NCBI RefSeq assembly: GCF_000750005.1
Contig: NZ_JPYA01000172.1
Location: forward strand, 1 to 45,942
Source: Geobacillus icigianus
Lineage (GTDB): Bacteria; Bacillota; Bacilli; Bacillales; Anoxybacillaceae
Direction: 5' to 3'
DNA: 45,942 nt
Position 1 is the first letter of the stretch. Each line of letters starts with the position of its first letter. The notes below the pieces were generated by a model, which worked only from the letters and a program-made list of their open reading frames with translations, had not been told where the DNA came from and ran no database searches. This document shows, piece by piece, positions 1 through 7,879 of the stretch. The position numbers were made by a program, and so were the translations under genes.

Positions 1-81
1 ATAACATAATTCAACCGATAACAACGATCATTTTTTCTTGAAACCGGTTTCTGATAGAAAAAGTTTGTTAATTTTTTTAAC

Positions 82-115
82 AATAAAAGAATGCCCCTCA
101 TCACGAAGGGCATTC
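82..115 (-). terminator. Rho-independent terminator of the VWA-like gene
   Basis: An 8-bp GC-containing stem (GAATGCCC at 89-96 with GGGCATTC at 108-115) is followed on the minus strand by a T-rich run. It lies ten bases past the stop of the VWA-like gene. No gene is seen between the window start and this hairpin. Confidence 0.8.
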
Positions 116-124
116 CTCACCATG

Positions 125-532
125 TTACGCCACACGAATCGGCTTGCCAAACGGCACGCGCGGCATATAATCGTCCGGCACAAGCCAAAACACTTCATAG
201 TCGACTTCAAGTTCTTCATAAAAATAGCCGGTTACATCGGTAATGTAAAACAACGTATCGATTTTTTGCCTAGCGGCCCATTCCAGCACTTCGGTGTACG
301 ACGATTTCCCGTGCTTGAAATATTTAATCGTCGCCACGCCAACCGGAGAGACATCGCGAATTTTAAAATCCGCTTGGACGAGCAATGTGTCCGGACGCAG
401 TTTTTCAAACAGGTTGACGATGTTTTGAATCAGCACCGGCCGCGCCGGACGGTTCGATGTATCAATCGCCAAGGCAATCGAATGGTCCTTGCGCTCCTTA
501 AGCAACGATAACAATGCTCGCTGCCATCTCAC
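125..532 (-). CDS. Stand-alone VWA-like (DUF2201 C-terminal type) protein
   Basis: A 135-residue protein resembling the C-terminal von Willebrand A-like domain of DUF2201 putative metallopeptidases. In that family the domain follows a longer N-terminal peptidase-like part that is absent here, so this is either a domain-sized gene or a shortened relic. The metal-site segment reads AIDTSNR near residue 25, whereas a classical MIDAS is DxSxS, so the third ligand is missing. Alternating strands and helices follow, with DTLFYITDVTG and a C-terminal PDDYMPRVPFGKP. An ATG at 541 directly abuts the AAGGGGG ribosome site and is badly spaced; the GTG at 532 lies nine bases after it and is preferred. 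Function unknown; the domain assignment is from recalled family pattern only. Confidence 0.6.
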   Translation of the reverse strand: MRWQRALLSLLKERKDHSIALAIDTSNRPARPVLIQNIVNLFEKLRPDTLLVQADFKIRDVSPVGVATIKYFKHGKSSYTEVLEWAARQKIDTLFYITDVTGYFYEELEVDYEVFWLVPDDYMPRVPFGKPIRVA

Positions 533-687
533 GAGGATCATCCCCCTTATATCGGTGAATCGCCGTGCGCATTACTAGTATAGACCGCCTTGGCGAAACG
601 TACGAACTGTTTTTCTTTCCTGTTTTCCTTCCTTTTCTCAACCAAGCCGGGGCGGGGATGGGCCCGTCGCAGTCAACCTCCGCCGCT

Positions 688-876
688 TTACTCGGGCCGG
701 GAGAAAGGAGTGTTCGCCTTTTTTCGGTCCGCCGCCTCGATCGTTCCTTCCATGTACACATCGCTGACTTGTTCATGCGTTTCCGCCAACGCAGCGTTAA
801 GAAGTGAAGCGGATGGCTCAGCGGATGGGTCAGCGTGGCGCCCGGCGACGTCGAGCGATCGTCTGTTTTCTGTCAT
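688..876 (-). CDS. DUF4025 (YozQ-like) small protein
   Basis: A 62-residue hydrophilic protein with the pattern LDVAGRHADPSAEP followed by LAETHEQVSDVYMEGTIE, which I recognise as the DUF4025 family (YozQ-like) of Bacilli. Its function is unknown. The start is the ATG at 876 because AAGGAGGG sits eight bases upstream; a longer in-frame extension upstream translates into low-complexity sequence and is rejected. It stands alone between the VWA-like gene (same strand) and a divergent plus-strand pair. No clear terminator follows it. Confidence 0.75.
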   Translation of the reverse strand: MTENRRSLDVAGRHADPSAEPSASLLNAALAETHEQVSDVYMEGTIEAADRKKANTPFSRPE

Positions 877-1026
877 CGTTGCTCCCTCCTTTCCGTTCAT
901 CACCTTCATTTTATTTATGTGGAACAAAGGGAAAAAGAAAAGAAGGAAGTTTATGGATGATGCATGCATACATGGCGGCTCGCGCGACAAACTAATGATA
1001 AACGTTCACAGAGAGGATGATGACCA

Positions 1027-1152
1027 ATGAAGCAGCCGAAACGAAACGACAGCTTAGAACAACAAAAAAAGCAGCAACCCGACAAAGAACTGGAAAAGCA
1101 ACCGGGCTACGGCGATAAAAAACTAGAGGGCCCGAACTACCCGGCGGAATAA
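1027..1152 (+). CDS. 41-residue hydrophilic peptide
   Basis: A small frame encoding 41 residues rich in Lys, Gln, Glu and Asp, ending GYGDKKLEGPNYPAE. The GYGDKKLEGPN motif looks like conserved small Bacillaceae hypothetical proteins, but I cannot name the family. An AGAGAGG ribosome site lies upstream. It is 15 bp ahead of the YndM-like gene on the same strand, so the two are probably co-transcribed. No signal peptide or membrane segment. Function unknown. Confidence 0.6.
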   Translation: MKQPKRNDSLEQQKKQQPDKELEKQPGYGDKKLEGPNYPAE

Positions 1153-1167
1153 AGGCGGCAGGGCAAG

Positions 1168-1683
1168 ATGAGACATTTGCTTGCGTTGACGCTCAAATAT
1201 TTGCTTACCGCGACGGTCATGTTCGCTATTTTGCCGCTGTTTTTGCGCATCTCATCAGCGGAAATATTGTCGTTCAGCCTCTGGCTAACGCTTGCCGCCT
1301 ATGCGCTCGGCGACTTGTACCTTTTGCCGCGCCTTGGCAACGTTTCGGCGACGATCGCCGATTTTGGCTTCGTCTTCGTTGCCGTCTGGATTGGTGTTGG
1401 CGCGTTTTACGACACCGGTGGCGGGGCGGTCGTAAACGCAGCGTTTTTCGCCGCGCTGCTTGCCGCGTTTGGCGAGCTGCTGTTGCACGCCTATGTTCTC
1501 CGGTTTGTCGTCGGCCAACACGGAGAGGAAGACGCACCGCTTGCCGGCGGCCCGCGTTGGCAAACGGAAGCGGCGAAAGAGTTTGACGTCCGCGCCGCCC
1601 GCCCCGGCGATCAAGAAGGCGCACAGGTGAAACAAAAAGGAGACCGGCAGGAACAAGAACCGCCCCATCCTCCTATTTTGTAA
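1168..1683 (+). CDS. YndM-like (DUF2512) membrane protein
   Basis: A 171-residue integral membrane protein with four hydrophobic segments in the first 120 residues (around 5-25, 30-50, 60-80 and 85-110), then a hydrophilic tail of about 60 residues rich in charged residues and Gln. The layout and the motif YALGDLYLLPRLGN match the DUF2512/YndM family of Bacilli, whose function is not known. The ribosome site AAAGGCGG is only moderate. It probably forms a two-gene unit with the 41-residue ORF just upstream. A hairpin at 1781-1817 ends transcription. Confidence 0.8.
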   Translation: MRHLLALTLKYLLTATVMFAILPLFLRISSAEILSFSLWLTLAAYALGDLYLLPRLGNVSATIADFGFVFVAVWIGVGAFYDTGGGAVVNAAFFAALLAAFGELLLHAYVLRFVVGQHGEEDAPLAGGPRWQTEAAKEFDVRAARPGDQEGAQVKQKGDRQEQEPPHPPIL

Positions 1684-1780
1684 GCAGCGAACAGACGCCA
1701 AATAACCAATGCTCATTAGCGATGGCCGAACGGCGACCGGTCTGTTCGTTTCTCCACCAAGCGGAACACTACAACAGCAA

Positions 1781-1817
1781 AAAACGGGTGTCTTCTCGCT
1801 CGCGAGACACCCGTTTT
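1781..1817. terminator. Bidirectional terminator
   Basis: A 13-bp perfect stem (AAAACGGGTGTCT with AGACACCCGTTTT) with A/T runs on both flanks. It separates the plus-strand YndM-like gene from the convergent TelA gene and could serve both. Confidence 0.85.
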
Positions 1818-1912
1818 ACATATGATGATACTCACCCTAATCGCTTGTTTCCGCACTCAACGGGCCGCCCTCTGCCCGTTCGGCCAATGGCCAAAGAGCA
1901 ACGGCGCCTTTT

Positions 1913-3157
1913 TTATTGTTCCGGCCGTTTCAGCGCCAGCAGCGTCTGCTTTAGTTCCGCTTCCATCGCTGCGAGTTCGCGTTCAGCCTGCTGCCGTTTC
2001 AACCGACCTTCGGCTTGAATTTTTAACGTTTCTTCGAGCGTGGCGATCAAGTTTTCTTGCGTTCGCTTCAATGTCTCGATGTCGAGAAGGCCGCGCTCGT
2101 TTTCCTTGGCGATTTCGATGCTGTTTGTTTTCAACATTTCCGAATTGCGCAGCAACAGTTCGTTCGTCGTTTCGGCAACCCGCTTTTGCGCCTCGGCCGC
2201 TTTTTGTTGCCGGAAAAGGGTCAAGGCGATGACAATCTGATTTTTCCAAAGCGGGATCGCGTTTAAAATCGACGATTGGATGCGCTCGATCAATGTCTCA
2301 TTCATATGTTGAATCATGCGGATTTGCGGCGCCGTTTGGATCGTCACTTGCCGGCTGAGCTTCAGGTCGTGCACCCGCTTCTCCAGCCGATCAGCGAACT
2401 GCCGCAAGTCCTGAACGTCCTGCCATGCCATTTGGTCGCCGGAGCGCTCAGCGGCCGCCTGCTTTTCGGGAATCGTTTTCGTCCGCAGCTCTGCAAGCTT
2501 ATATTCGGCCGCCGCAATATAAATATTGAGCGCCTCAAAATAGTCTTTATTTTTCTCATAAAGCGTCTCGAGCATCATCACATCGCGGAGCAATCCATGT
2601 CGATGTTTCTCAAGCTGGTCGGCGATTTTATCAATTTCGACGCCGATTTTTTGATATTTGGCAACCATGCCTTGCAGCGGTTTGGCCACCGTGCCAAACA
2701 GGCGCGACAACCATCCTTTTTTCGCCGGCATGAGGTCATCCGGGTTAACCTCTTTAATTTTCGCCATCAGCTCGCTGATCACTTCGCCGATCGGGCCGGC
2801 ATCTTTCGTCTGCACATGATGCAATATCGTATGGGAAAACTTCGACAATTCGGCTTGGGCTGCCACGCCATACTGTAAAATAGCCTGATGATTGGCTGGA
2901 TCGATCTGTTTGGCAAGCGCCAGCGCTTTTTCTCTATGTTCCGGCTTTAACGTCTCAAGCACATTGGCCGGCTTTTCCGCCTCTTCGGCGAACGGCGCCG
3001 CCGGAGAAGAAAACGGTCGAGCCAACAGTTCATCGAGCACGCTTGTCCGTTCCTGTTCATGAGATAAGTCGATCCTGTCACGATTCCGTTCATCTAAGTC
3101 GATCCTGTCACGATTCCGTTCATCTAAGTCGATCCTGTCACGATTCCGTTCGTCCAT
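1913..3157 (-). CDS. TelA / YaaN-family toxic anion resistance protein
   Basis: A 414-residue, largely helical cytoplasmic protein of the TelA family (B. subtilis YaaN type). Family members are linked to resistance to tellurite, some antimicrobials and cell-wall stress, but the biochemical activity is not settled. Typical segments include the stretch from the ALAKQID region through SKFSHTILHHVQTKD, the basic KKGWLSRLFG and the coiled-coil C-terminus ending in a Leu-, Glu- and Lys-rich helix. Three perfect copies of DERNRDRIDL follow the start Met and are not part of the family core. The second Met (3157) has better spacing to AAAGGGG than the one at 3163. The XpaC-like gene lies 47 bp upstream, and this pairing is usual in Bacilli. 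Confidence 0.88.
   Translation of the reverse strand: MDERNRDRIDLDERNRDRIDLDERNRDRIDLSHEQERTSVLDELLARPFSSPAAPFAEEAEKPANVLETLKPEHREKALALAKQIDPANHQAILQYGVAAQAELSKFSHTILHHVQTKDAGPIGEVISELMAKIKEVNPDDLMPAKKGWLSRLFGTVAKPLQGMVAKYQKIGVEIDKIADQLEKHRHGLLRDVMMLETLYEKNKDYFEALNIYIAAAEYKLAELRTKTIPEKQAAAERSGDQMAWQDVQDLRQFADRLEKRVHDLKLSRQVTIQTAPQIRMIQHMNETLIERIQSSILNAIPLWKNQIVIALTLFRQQKAAEAQKRVAETTNELLLRNSEMLKTNSIEIAKENERGLLDIETLKRTQENLIATLEETLKIQAEGRLKRQQAERELAAMEAELKQTLLALKRPEQ
3065..3154 (-). repeat. 30-bp tandem repeat, three copies, in frame
   Basis: Three head-to-tail 30-bp units inside the 5' end of the telA-like gene encode DERNRDRIDL three times. The copies are essentially identical, the last unit differing only at its edge, which indicates recent expansion. 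In-frame unit changes would alter the N-terminus by ten residues without breaking the gene. Confidence 0.95.
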
Positions 3158-3204
3158 CGTCATTCCCCTTTCGTTCGCGACAGCCGGTCAGCTCCCTTGT
3201 TTTG

Positions 3205-3858
3205 CTAACGCTTGAATTGCGGTTCTCCTTGCAGATAGCGGAGATGAAGCCGATCCGACTGCTGGAGCGATTGCTCAAGCACTTTCGCTTCCGTCTGCAG
3301 CGACCAAACGTCGCCTGACAACACATCAAGCAGCTGCCGCTCGGCCGCTTCGGTCAGCTCGCTGAGCAACCGTTCCGTCTTCCGCAGCGCTTCCGTCATG
3401 TCGGCGCTTTGCACCGGTTGCCGCGACAAATATACGTATTTTTCGACCATCTCCACTGCCGTTGGCCATTCGTTTAAGAAAAACGGCTGAACAAGGCGGA
3501 GCTGATGCGGCTTTTGTTCGATGATGCGGATGAGCTGATCAACGACCGCCCCTAACCGCGAGACAGTTTGCCACATCGCTACCGAGCGCAGCCGGTACCG
3601 AGCGCGGCGCAGCCGCTTCCATAACGCCCGCGCCTCGTGAAGCTGACTGCGGACGTAAGCCTGCTCCTCAACCGGCACACCGGCCGCCAAGCGATGCCGC
3701 CTCTTCATGACGGCCGACACTCCCCACATCGCCGCCATTCCCGATACGAACGACGGCCAAAAGCGAAAATCAGCGGCGAAAAAAACGACAACAGCCGTCA
3801 CAGCCCCAACGTTCCACGAAACAAACCAACGCCATATCGTGCGAAACAATGGCTTCAC
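3205..3858 (-). CDS. XpaC-like (5-bromo-4-chloroindolyl phosphate hydrolysis family) membrane protein
   Basis: A 217-residue protein with two closely spaced N-terminal membrane segments (about residues 10-28 and 31-46) followed by a basic, helical cytoplasmic part. This matches the XpaC family, which is commonly the partner of TelA/YaaN. The family name comes from an indicator-dye phenotype; the real function is unclear. The open frame continues far upstream, but the start is set by a GTG at 3858 behind AAAGGGATGG and an extended -10 promoter at 3889-3897; the upstream extension overlaps the promoter and the antisense of the SIMPL remnant. It is the first gene of the two-gene unit with telA. 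Confidence 0.8.
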   Translation of the reverse strand: MKPLFRTIWRWFVSWNVGAVTAVVVFFAADFRFWPSFVSGMAAMWGVSAVMKRRHRLAAGVPVEEQAYVRSQLHEARALWKRLRRARYRLRSVAMWQTVSRLGAVVDQLIRIIEQKPHQLRLVQPFFLNEWPTAVEMVEKYVYLSRQPVQSADMTEALRKTERLLSELTEAAERQLLDVLSGDVWSLQTEAKVLEQSLQQSDRLHLRYLQGEPQFKR

Positions 3859-3888
3859 GTTTCCATCCCTTTCTTCATCTTTTCTTCC

Positions 3889-3897
3889 ATTATAGCA
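3889..3897 (-). promoter_or_regulatory. Extended -10 promoter of the xpaC-telA unit
   Basis: On the minus strand the sequence is TGC-TATAAT, a perfect -10 box with the TGn extension. I find no convincing -35, which is acceptable for an extended -10. It lies about 30 bp before the GTG start. Confidence 0.65.
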
Positions 3898-3924
3898 TGT
3901 CCACATTTTGATACGCACAAGCTT

Positions 3925-4344
3925 TCCGGGAAGTTTCATCAAGCAAAACCCCCGGCCTTGTCCGGCTATGAGGTTGAACATTGGCTGCGCATCACCGTCC
4001 GCGACCCAAAAAAAGCCAGCTCCATTTACGAAACAGGTGTCACTCACGGGGCAAATCTGGCCCGCGGCTTGGAATTTCGGCTGGCAAACGAGCCGGTGTA
4101 CTATCAACAGGCGCTCGCACGAGCCGTCCACAATGCCAAAGAAAAAGCGCTGGCCATTGCCCGCGCTCTTGGCTTGCCGCTTTACGATCTACCCGTTGAG
4201 CTGAAAGAGAAGCCCGCCTCGCCGCCGGCACCATACTCGCAAACGGCTGTTGCTGCTTTTTCCAAAGCGCCGCCCATCCAGACACAAGATGTGGCCATCT
4301 GTGCCGCCGTTAAAGCGATATTCGCCTATTCATTCATTTCGTGA
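3925..4344 (+). pseudogene. SIMPL (DUF541) domain protein, N-terminally truncated relic
   Basis: This frame encodes the C-terminal half of a SIMPL/DUF541 protein: PPALSGYEVEHWLRITVRD, then GANLARGLEFRLANEP, YYQQALARAVHNAKEKA and a tail containing PIQTQDVAICAAVKAIFAY. These correspond in order to the family's GY.V.....V.V.D, GAN....I.F...., ....AL..A..DA..KA and terminal E....V.V.F segments. The N-terminal half is missing, there is no ribosome site, and the reading frame upstream is only the antisense of the xpaC-like gene. The stop overlaps the end of the convergent TcaA-like gene by 11 bp. It is read as a relic left by a deletion. Confidence 0.7.
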
Positions 4345-5068
4345 GGTCGATTTCGCGAACGCGGGCCCCGCCGAACAACTCGACGCGGACCGTTTTCTTT
4401 TTCCCGTTTCGATCAACAACCGTGATCTCGTACAAACCCGGCAAGCACGGGCCGATTTTTTGAACAAACGGGTCTTTCGTTGCTTCCCCCTTCATTGTCA
4501 CTCCATTGACAACAAGCGTTACCTCGGGGTCATCGACGCGGACATGGAGAAAATAGAAAGCAGGCTCAAAAACGTACCGATCCCTAAAGGCATGGATCGC
4601 AAACACAGGGGGACGGGATGTCAGCCCTTTGATGTATACATGCTCGCCCTTGCGCTGGCGGTCAAACTCTTTATCCAATTCATCATACGCTTCAGAATGC
4701 CGATCAAAGTAAGCGAATAACGGCGCCAGCGTTTTTTCATTGATCGGCACCTCTTCATTCGTCACCCGCAGCATCCCCCGCAAGGCAGCTACATCATGAT
4801 CGTCAATGGCATTTTTTAGCTGGCGAATGGCCATTTCACGGCTGGCCGCTGTTTTTAACGCGCCGTACCCGTTCCAAATCAACGTTCCTGCTCCCCAAGC
4901 GACAGCCAAAGCGAAAAACAGCCAGCTGAAGAAACGAACGGTTTTTTTTCTCTTTTCCCGGGACAACACATGCGCTTGCTGGCGTCTCGCATAACGCGCC
5001 AACGCCGCCGCGCCGTCTTTCCCGCTTCCCCCCTCAATTCTGTCCGGCTCAGACGTATACGGCTTCAT
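4334..5068 (-). CDS. TcaA / YvbJ-like membrane-anchored protein
   Basis: A 244-residue protein with a basic cytoplasmic N-terminus (residues 1-45), one membrane helix at about 46-66 and an extracytoplasmic part of about 175 residues. The helical stretch with REMAIRQLKNAIDDHDVAAL resembles the domain that follows the membrane helix in TcaA/YvbJ proteins, and the C-terminal beta-rich part (VTLVVNGVTMKGE ... GLYEITVVDRNGKKK) resembles their small immunoglobulin-like repeat. The N-terminal zinc ribbon of full-length relatives is absent. TcaA proteins are linked to glycopeptide sensitivity and wall homeostasis in staphylococci; a similar envelope role here is inference. The ribosome site is AAGGAG about a dozen bases before the ATG. 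Confidence 0.65.
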   Translation of the reverse strand: MKPYTSEPDRIEGGSGKDGAAALARYARRQQAHVLSREKRKKTVRFFSWLFFALAVAWGAGTLIWNGYGALKTAASREMAIRQLKNAIDDHDVAALRGMLRVTNEEVPINEKTLAPLFAYFDRHSEAYDELDKEFDRQRKGEHVYIKGLTSRPPVFAIHAFRDRYVFEPAFYFLHVRVDDPEVTLVVNGVTMKGEATKDPFVQKIGPCLPGLYEITVVDRNGKKKTVRVELFGGARVREIDLTK

Positions 5069-5171
5069 GTTGCCTTCCCCTCTCCTTCTCTCTATCTAAT
5101 TCCACTTTATGTAAGAGACAGGGAATCTATGTTACATGAACACCGATACGTTTTTTATTATAATGATCAAT

Positions 5172-5211
5172 AAAAAAAACGGGTAGCCGTTTGCACAGTC
5201 CCGGCCACCCG
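5172..5211 (-). terminator. Terminator of the MFS transporter gene
   Basis: On the minus strand CGGGTGGCCG pairs with CGGCTACCCG (one G-T pair), followed by a run of eight T. It begins five bases beyond the MFS stop codon. Confidence 0.9.
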
Positions 5212-5215
5212 GACA

Positions 5216-6469
5216 TTAAGACAGCGAGACACTGGATCGCCGCGCGGCTTGTCGAAACATCCAAGCATACAACCCCGCGCTGGCCAAAGCAAGCAAACCG
5301 AGATACGCAAACGTCCACGTATAACCGATCCAAGTCACCGCCGCCAGCGACACCGGCGCCAGCATCCGACCGATCGTAAAACGAAGGCTCGCCGCGGCAA
5401 AATATTGGCCGCGCATATCCCTAGGAGCTAGCTTCGACACAAACGCCTGCTGTAAGCCGGCCGTCATCAGCTCGGCGAACGTAAACAGCGCCATCACCGC
5501 CATCAGCTCGATGATCGATGTGGCATGGCTAAACAACCACATCGTGACGCCGTATACCATTGACGAACCAATAAAGACCCATCGTTCATTGTAGCGGCCC
5601 ATCCACCGCGTCACGACCACCGTGCCCAGGGCGACAAGCAACCCGTTTTCCGCAATCAGCAACCCAAACGCCTGGGCCCCGTCCACCGTAAAACGGCCCC
5701 ATACGGTTTCCTCTTTCATTATTTCTTTTGTATACACAGGAATCAATAAATCAAGTTGCATGAACGTTTGCGCCACCAATACCCCAGCGGCGATAAACAA
5801 GAAAAAAGTCCGGTCGCGGACGATCACAACGTACTGCCGGATTTGTTCACGCCAAAACTGCGTCCATGACCCCGCTTTCTGGCTGGGCGCTGCCAATGGC
5901 GCGGTTTCGCGCAACTGTTTCGCCAATAGCGTCGCCATCGCGAAACATGAGCCAGCAGCAGCCATTAGCAACGCAAACTGATGGTCCGCATAAAAGAGCC
6001 CCCCGATGGTGGGGCCGATCACTACCGAAATGTTGACCGAGGTATAAAATACGGCAAACACATGACTCCGCTCTTGTTCCGGCACAACATCCGCCACCAT
6101 CGCTTGGCTGGCCGGCCAATAAAACGCCCCGCAAATGCCGGCAAACGTAAAACAAAGAAACCCGACAAACGGCGACGACCACCATGGCGTGCTAGCCAAA
6201 GCAAAGAACAAAAACGCTGCCCCTTGCCCGTAGGCGGACAGCACCATCATCCGCTTGCGCCCGAACACATCGGCACAATAACCGCCGCACAAATTCGCCA
6301 CAACAGAAAATAGCTGTGACACGATCAACAACACGCTCGCCGTTTCTTTGCCGAACGAATCGGCAAAGTAAATAGCCATAAACGGAAAAAACATCCAAAA
6401 TGTCGTATTCATCAGCGCCTCGCCAAACAGGCGCACTTTCAAGTTGCGATCCCACTCACGTATTCGCAT
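5216..6469 (-). CDS. Major facilitator superfamily (DHA1-type) transporter
   Basis: A 417-residue, twelve-helix major facilitator protein of the inner membrane, likely a proton-driven exporter. Signature features are the loop 2-3 motif GGYCADVFGRKRMM near residue 70, the motif SVNISVVIGPTIGGLFY in helix 5 and a hydrophilic central loop around residue 190. The pattern resembles DHA1 drug exporters (MdtH/YttB-like), but the substrate cannot be read from sequence. The start is the ATG at 6469, seven bases after AGGGGGA; a TTG at 6499 that would add ten residues has no ribosome site. Single-gene unit with its own terminator. Confidence 0.85.
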   Translation of the reverse strand: MRIREWDRNLKVRLFGEALMNTTFWMFFPFMAIYFADSFGKETASVLLIVSQLFSVVANLCGGYCADVFGRKRMMVLSAYGQGAAFLFFALASTPWWSSPFVGFLCFTFAGICGAFYWPASQAMVADVVPEQERSHVFAVFYTSVNISVVIGPTIGGLFYADHQFALLMAAAGSCFAMATLLAKQLRETAPLAAPSQKAGSWTQFWREQIRQYVVIVRDRTFFLFIAAGVLVAQTFMQLDLLIPVYTKEIMKEETVWGRFTVDGAQAFGLLIAENGLLVALGTVVVTRWMGRYNERWVFIGSSMVYGVTMWLFSHATSIIELMAVMALFTFAELMTAGLQQAFVSKLAPRDMRGQYFAAASLRFTIGRMLAPVSLAAVTWIGYTWTFAYLGLLALASAGLYAWMFRQAARRSSVSLS

Positions 6470-6612
6470 CCGCTGTCCCCCTAATCTTTCGTCTCTCAAA
6501 CTTCTTTGGAAATTATATCATATTTTTATTGAAACGGTAGAAATAGTTTTCAAATAAAAGAATGACCCAAACGTTGTTTTCCTGAAACGAAACGCAACAT
6601 ACGGTTTTTGAC

Positions 6613-6650
6613 CATAAGAAAAAGGTGCCCCATCCTTTTGGGACACCTTC
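6613..6650 (-). terminator. Terminator of the CAP-domain gene
   Basis: The minus strand forms AAGGTGTCCC paired with GGGGCACCTT (one mismatch), followed by a T-rich stretch. The same stem sequence with an inverted loop recurs behind cysI at 42099-42127. Confidence 0.85.
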
Positions 6651-6666
6651 GACTGACATGTATATC

Positions 6667-7422
6667 TTACTTGCGGATGAATTGCTGCGTCCAAATATAG
6701 CCGTTTTCTTCAAAACCAACGCCGATATGCGTAAAGTTTTTGTTCAAAATGTTCGCCCGATGGCCTTCACTGTTCATCCACGCATTGACGACTTCTTGCG
6801 GGGTGCGTTGGCCTTTGGCAATGTTTTCCCCAGCGGCTGTGTACGAGATGCCGAATTTTTTCATCATCTCAAACGGGGAGCCATACGTCGGGCTGTTGTG
6901 CGAGAAGTAGTTGTTGACCGCCATATCGCGCGATTTCTCGCGAGCGACTTTGCTGAGGGCCAAGTCAACTTGAAGCGGCGGCAAGCCGTATTTCGCCCGT
7001 TCTTTGTTCGTCAGCTCAACAACTTGCTGCTCATAGGCGTTTAAGCCGGTTGTTTTTTGTGTGCCGGTCTTTGGTGCCGTAGCTGGCGTTTTCGCCGGCG
7101 CTTGCGTATTGGCTTGCGGTTTGGCCGCCGTCTGTTTGACCGTTGCTGGCGCTTGTGGTTTTGCCGTTGGCTGTTTCGCCACCGCCGTTGGCTGTTTTGC
7201 CGCCGGTTGTTTTGTTACCGGCTTTACCGGTTGGAACGATACGAACGGGAAGTATTGTTGCAGCCATTTCTCCACATCTTGAACGTTTGTGCTGACATAT
7301 TTTACTTGATACGCATTCGCTGTCGGACATGTTGTCCCAGCTGCTTCCGTTTTCGTTGCCGCGAACGAAGCGCCGACGAGTGCGACCGAAGCGGCGATGG
7401 TTGCTACCATTTTTTTCTTCAT
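6667..7422 (-). CDS. Secreted CAP-domain (YkwD-like) protein
   Basis: A 251-residue secreted protein. Residues 1-27 form a signal peptide with a KKK start, a hydrophobic core and an Ala-rich cleavage region. Residues about 30-60 are a short conserved segment; about 65-120 form a low-complexity linker rich in Lys, Pro, Ala, Gln and Thr, typical of wall-spanning stalks. The C-terminal 120 residues are a CAP/SCP domain: LTNKERAKYGLPPL, the YFSHNSPTYGSPFEMM histidine region, GENIAKGQRTPQEVVNAWMNSEGHRANIL and a C-terminal HIGVGFEENGYIWTQQF. Spore- or wall-associated YkwD/YlbC-type proteins are close relatives; catalytic function is unproven. The start is fixed by AAGGAGG eight bases upstream. Confidence 0.9.
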   Translation of the reverse strand: MKKKMVATIAASVALVGASFAATKTEAAGTTCPTANAYQVKYVSTNVQDVEKWLQQYFPFVSFQPVKPVTKQPAAKQPTAVAKQPTAKPQAPATVKQTAAKPQANTQAPAKTPATAPKTGTQKTTGLNAYEQQVVELTNKERAKYGLPPLQVDLALSKVAREKSRDMAVNNYFSHNSPTYGSPFEMMKKFGISYTAAGENIAKGQRTPQEVVNAWMNSEGHRANILNKNFTHIGVGFEENGYIWTQQFIRK

Positions 7423-7539
7423 GGGAATTCCTCCTTGCATCCTCTATTTGAAAGTCTTAGAGATCTTGCGTCCGTCAGGCATGACTGCACAACGAGATTC
7501 GAAGAGAAACTGTTTTGTTGTTCTCTCGCCTTCGCCCCC

Positions 7540-7548
7540 ATTATAGCA
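7540..7548 (-). promoter_or_regulatory. Extended -10 promoter of the CAP-domain gene
   Basis: TGC-TATAAT on the minus strand. It implies an untranslated leader of about 110 nt before the start at 7422. I looked for riboswitch signatures in that leader and recognised none. Confidence 0.6.
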
Positions 7549-7836
7549 CGGGGTTTTTGTAATATTTTTGGTCCAAAATGGAAAAATCAGCGTATTGGCA
7601 GCCTTCGGTAAAAAAGACGCTTGTTTTCATTGCCAAATCAACACTGATTGTTGATGGCTGCAACAGTTGGAATAAACATCCTTTCACTAACAGTCATCCC
7701 TTTTTTTCCTGTATCCCCTCAACCATCTATATTTTTCTTGCAAAAAAGGAGTTGACAGCCTCTCATTTCGGCCGTTTCGTTTAACAATTGTTACAGCTGT
7801 GTGACAAAACAGAAGAGAACCTCAATGTTTTGTTAT
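7549..7836. other. Intergenic stretch with no recognisable gene
   Basis: About 290 bp between the CAP-gene promoter and the terminator of the decayed regulator locus. Short frames present have no ribosome sites and no coding character. No repeats, RNA genes or operators recognised. Confidence 0.6.
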
Positions 7837-7869
7837 AAAAAAAGAAGCTGCGGCGTTTCGCCCCAGCTT
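7837..7869 (-). terminator. Terminator of the decayed RpiR locus
   Basis: On the minus strand an 11-bp stem (AAGCTG.GGCG with CGCC.CAGCTT, one mismatch) with a three-base loop is followed by seven T. It is intact although the genes upstream are damaged. Confidence 0.85.
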
Positions 7870-7879
7870 TGACGGTTAT

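Noticed and set aside
3859..4131. N-terminal extension of the xpaC-like protein by 91 codons
   Set aside because: It crosses a good extended -10 promoter and the antisense of the SIMPL relic; the GTG at 3858 has a proper ribosome site.
7423..7539. Cyclic-di-AMP riboswitch in the CAP-gene leader
   Set aside because: Such riboswitches precede wall-hydrolase-like genes, but the conserved segments are not visible and no terminator/antiterminator pair is present.
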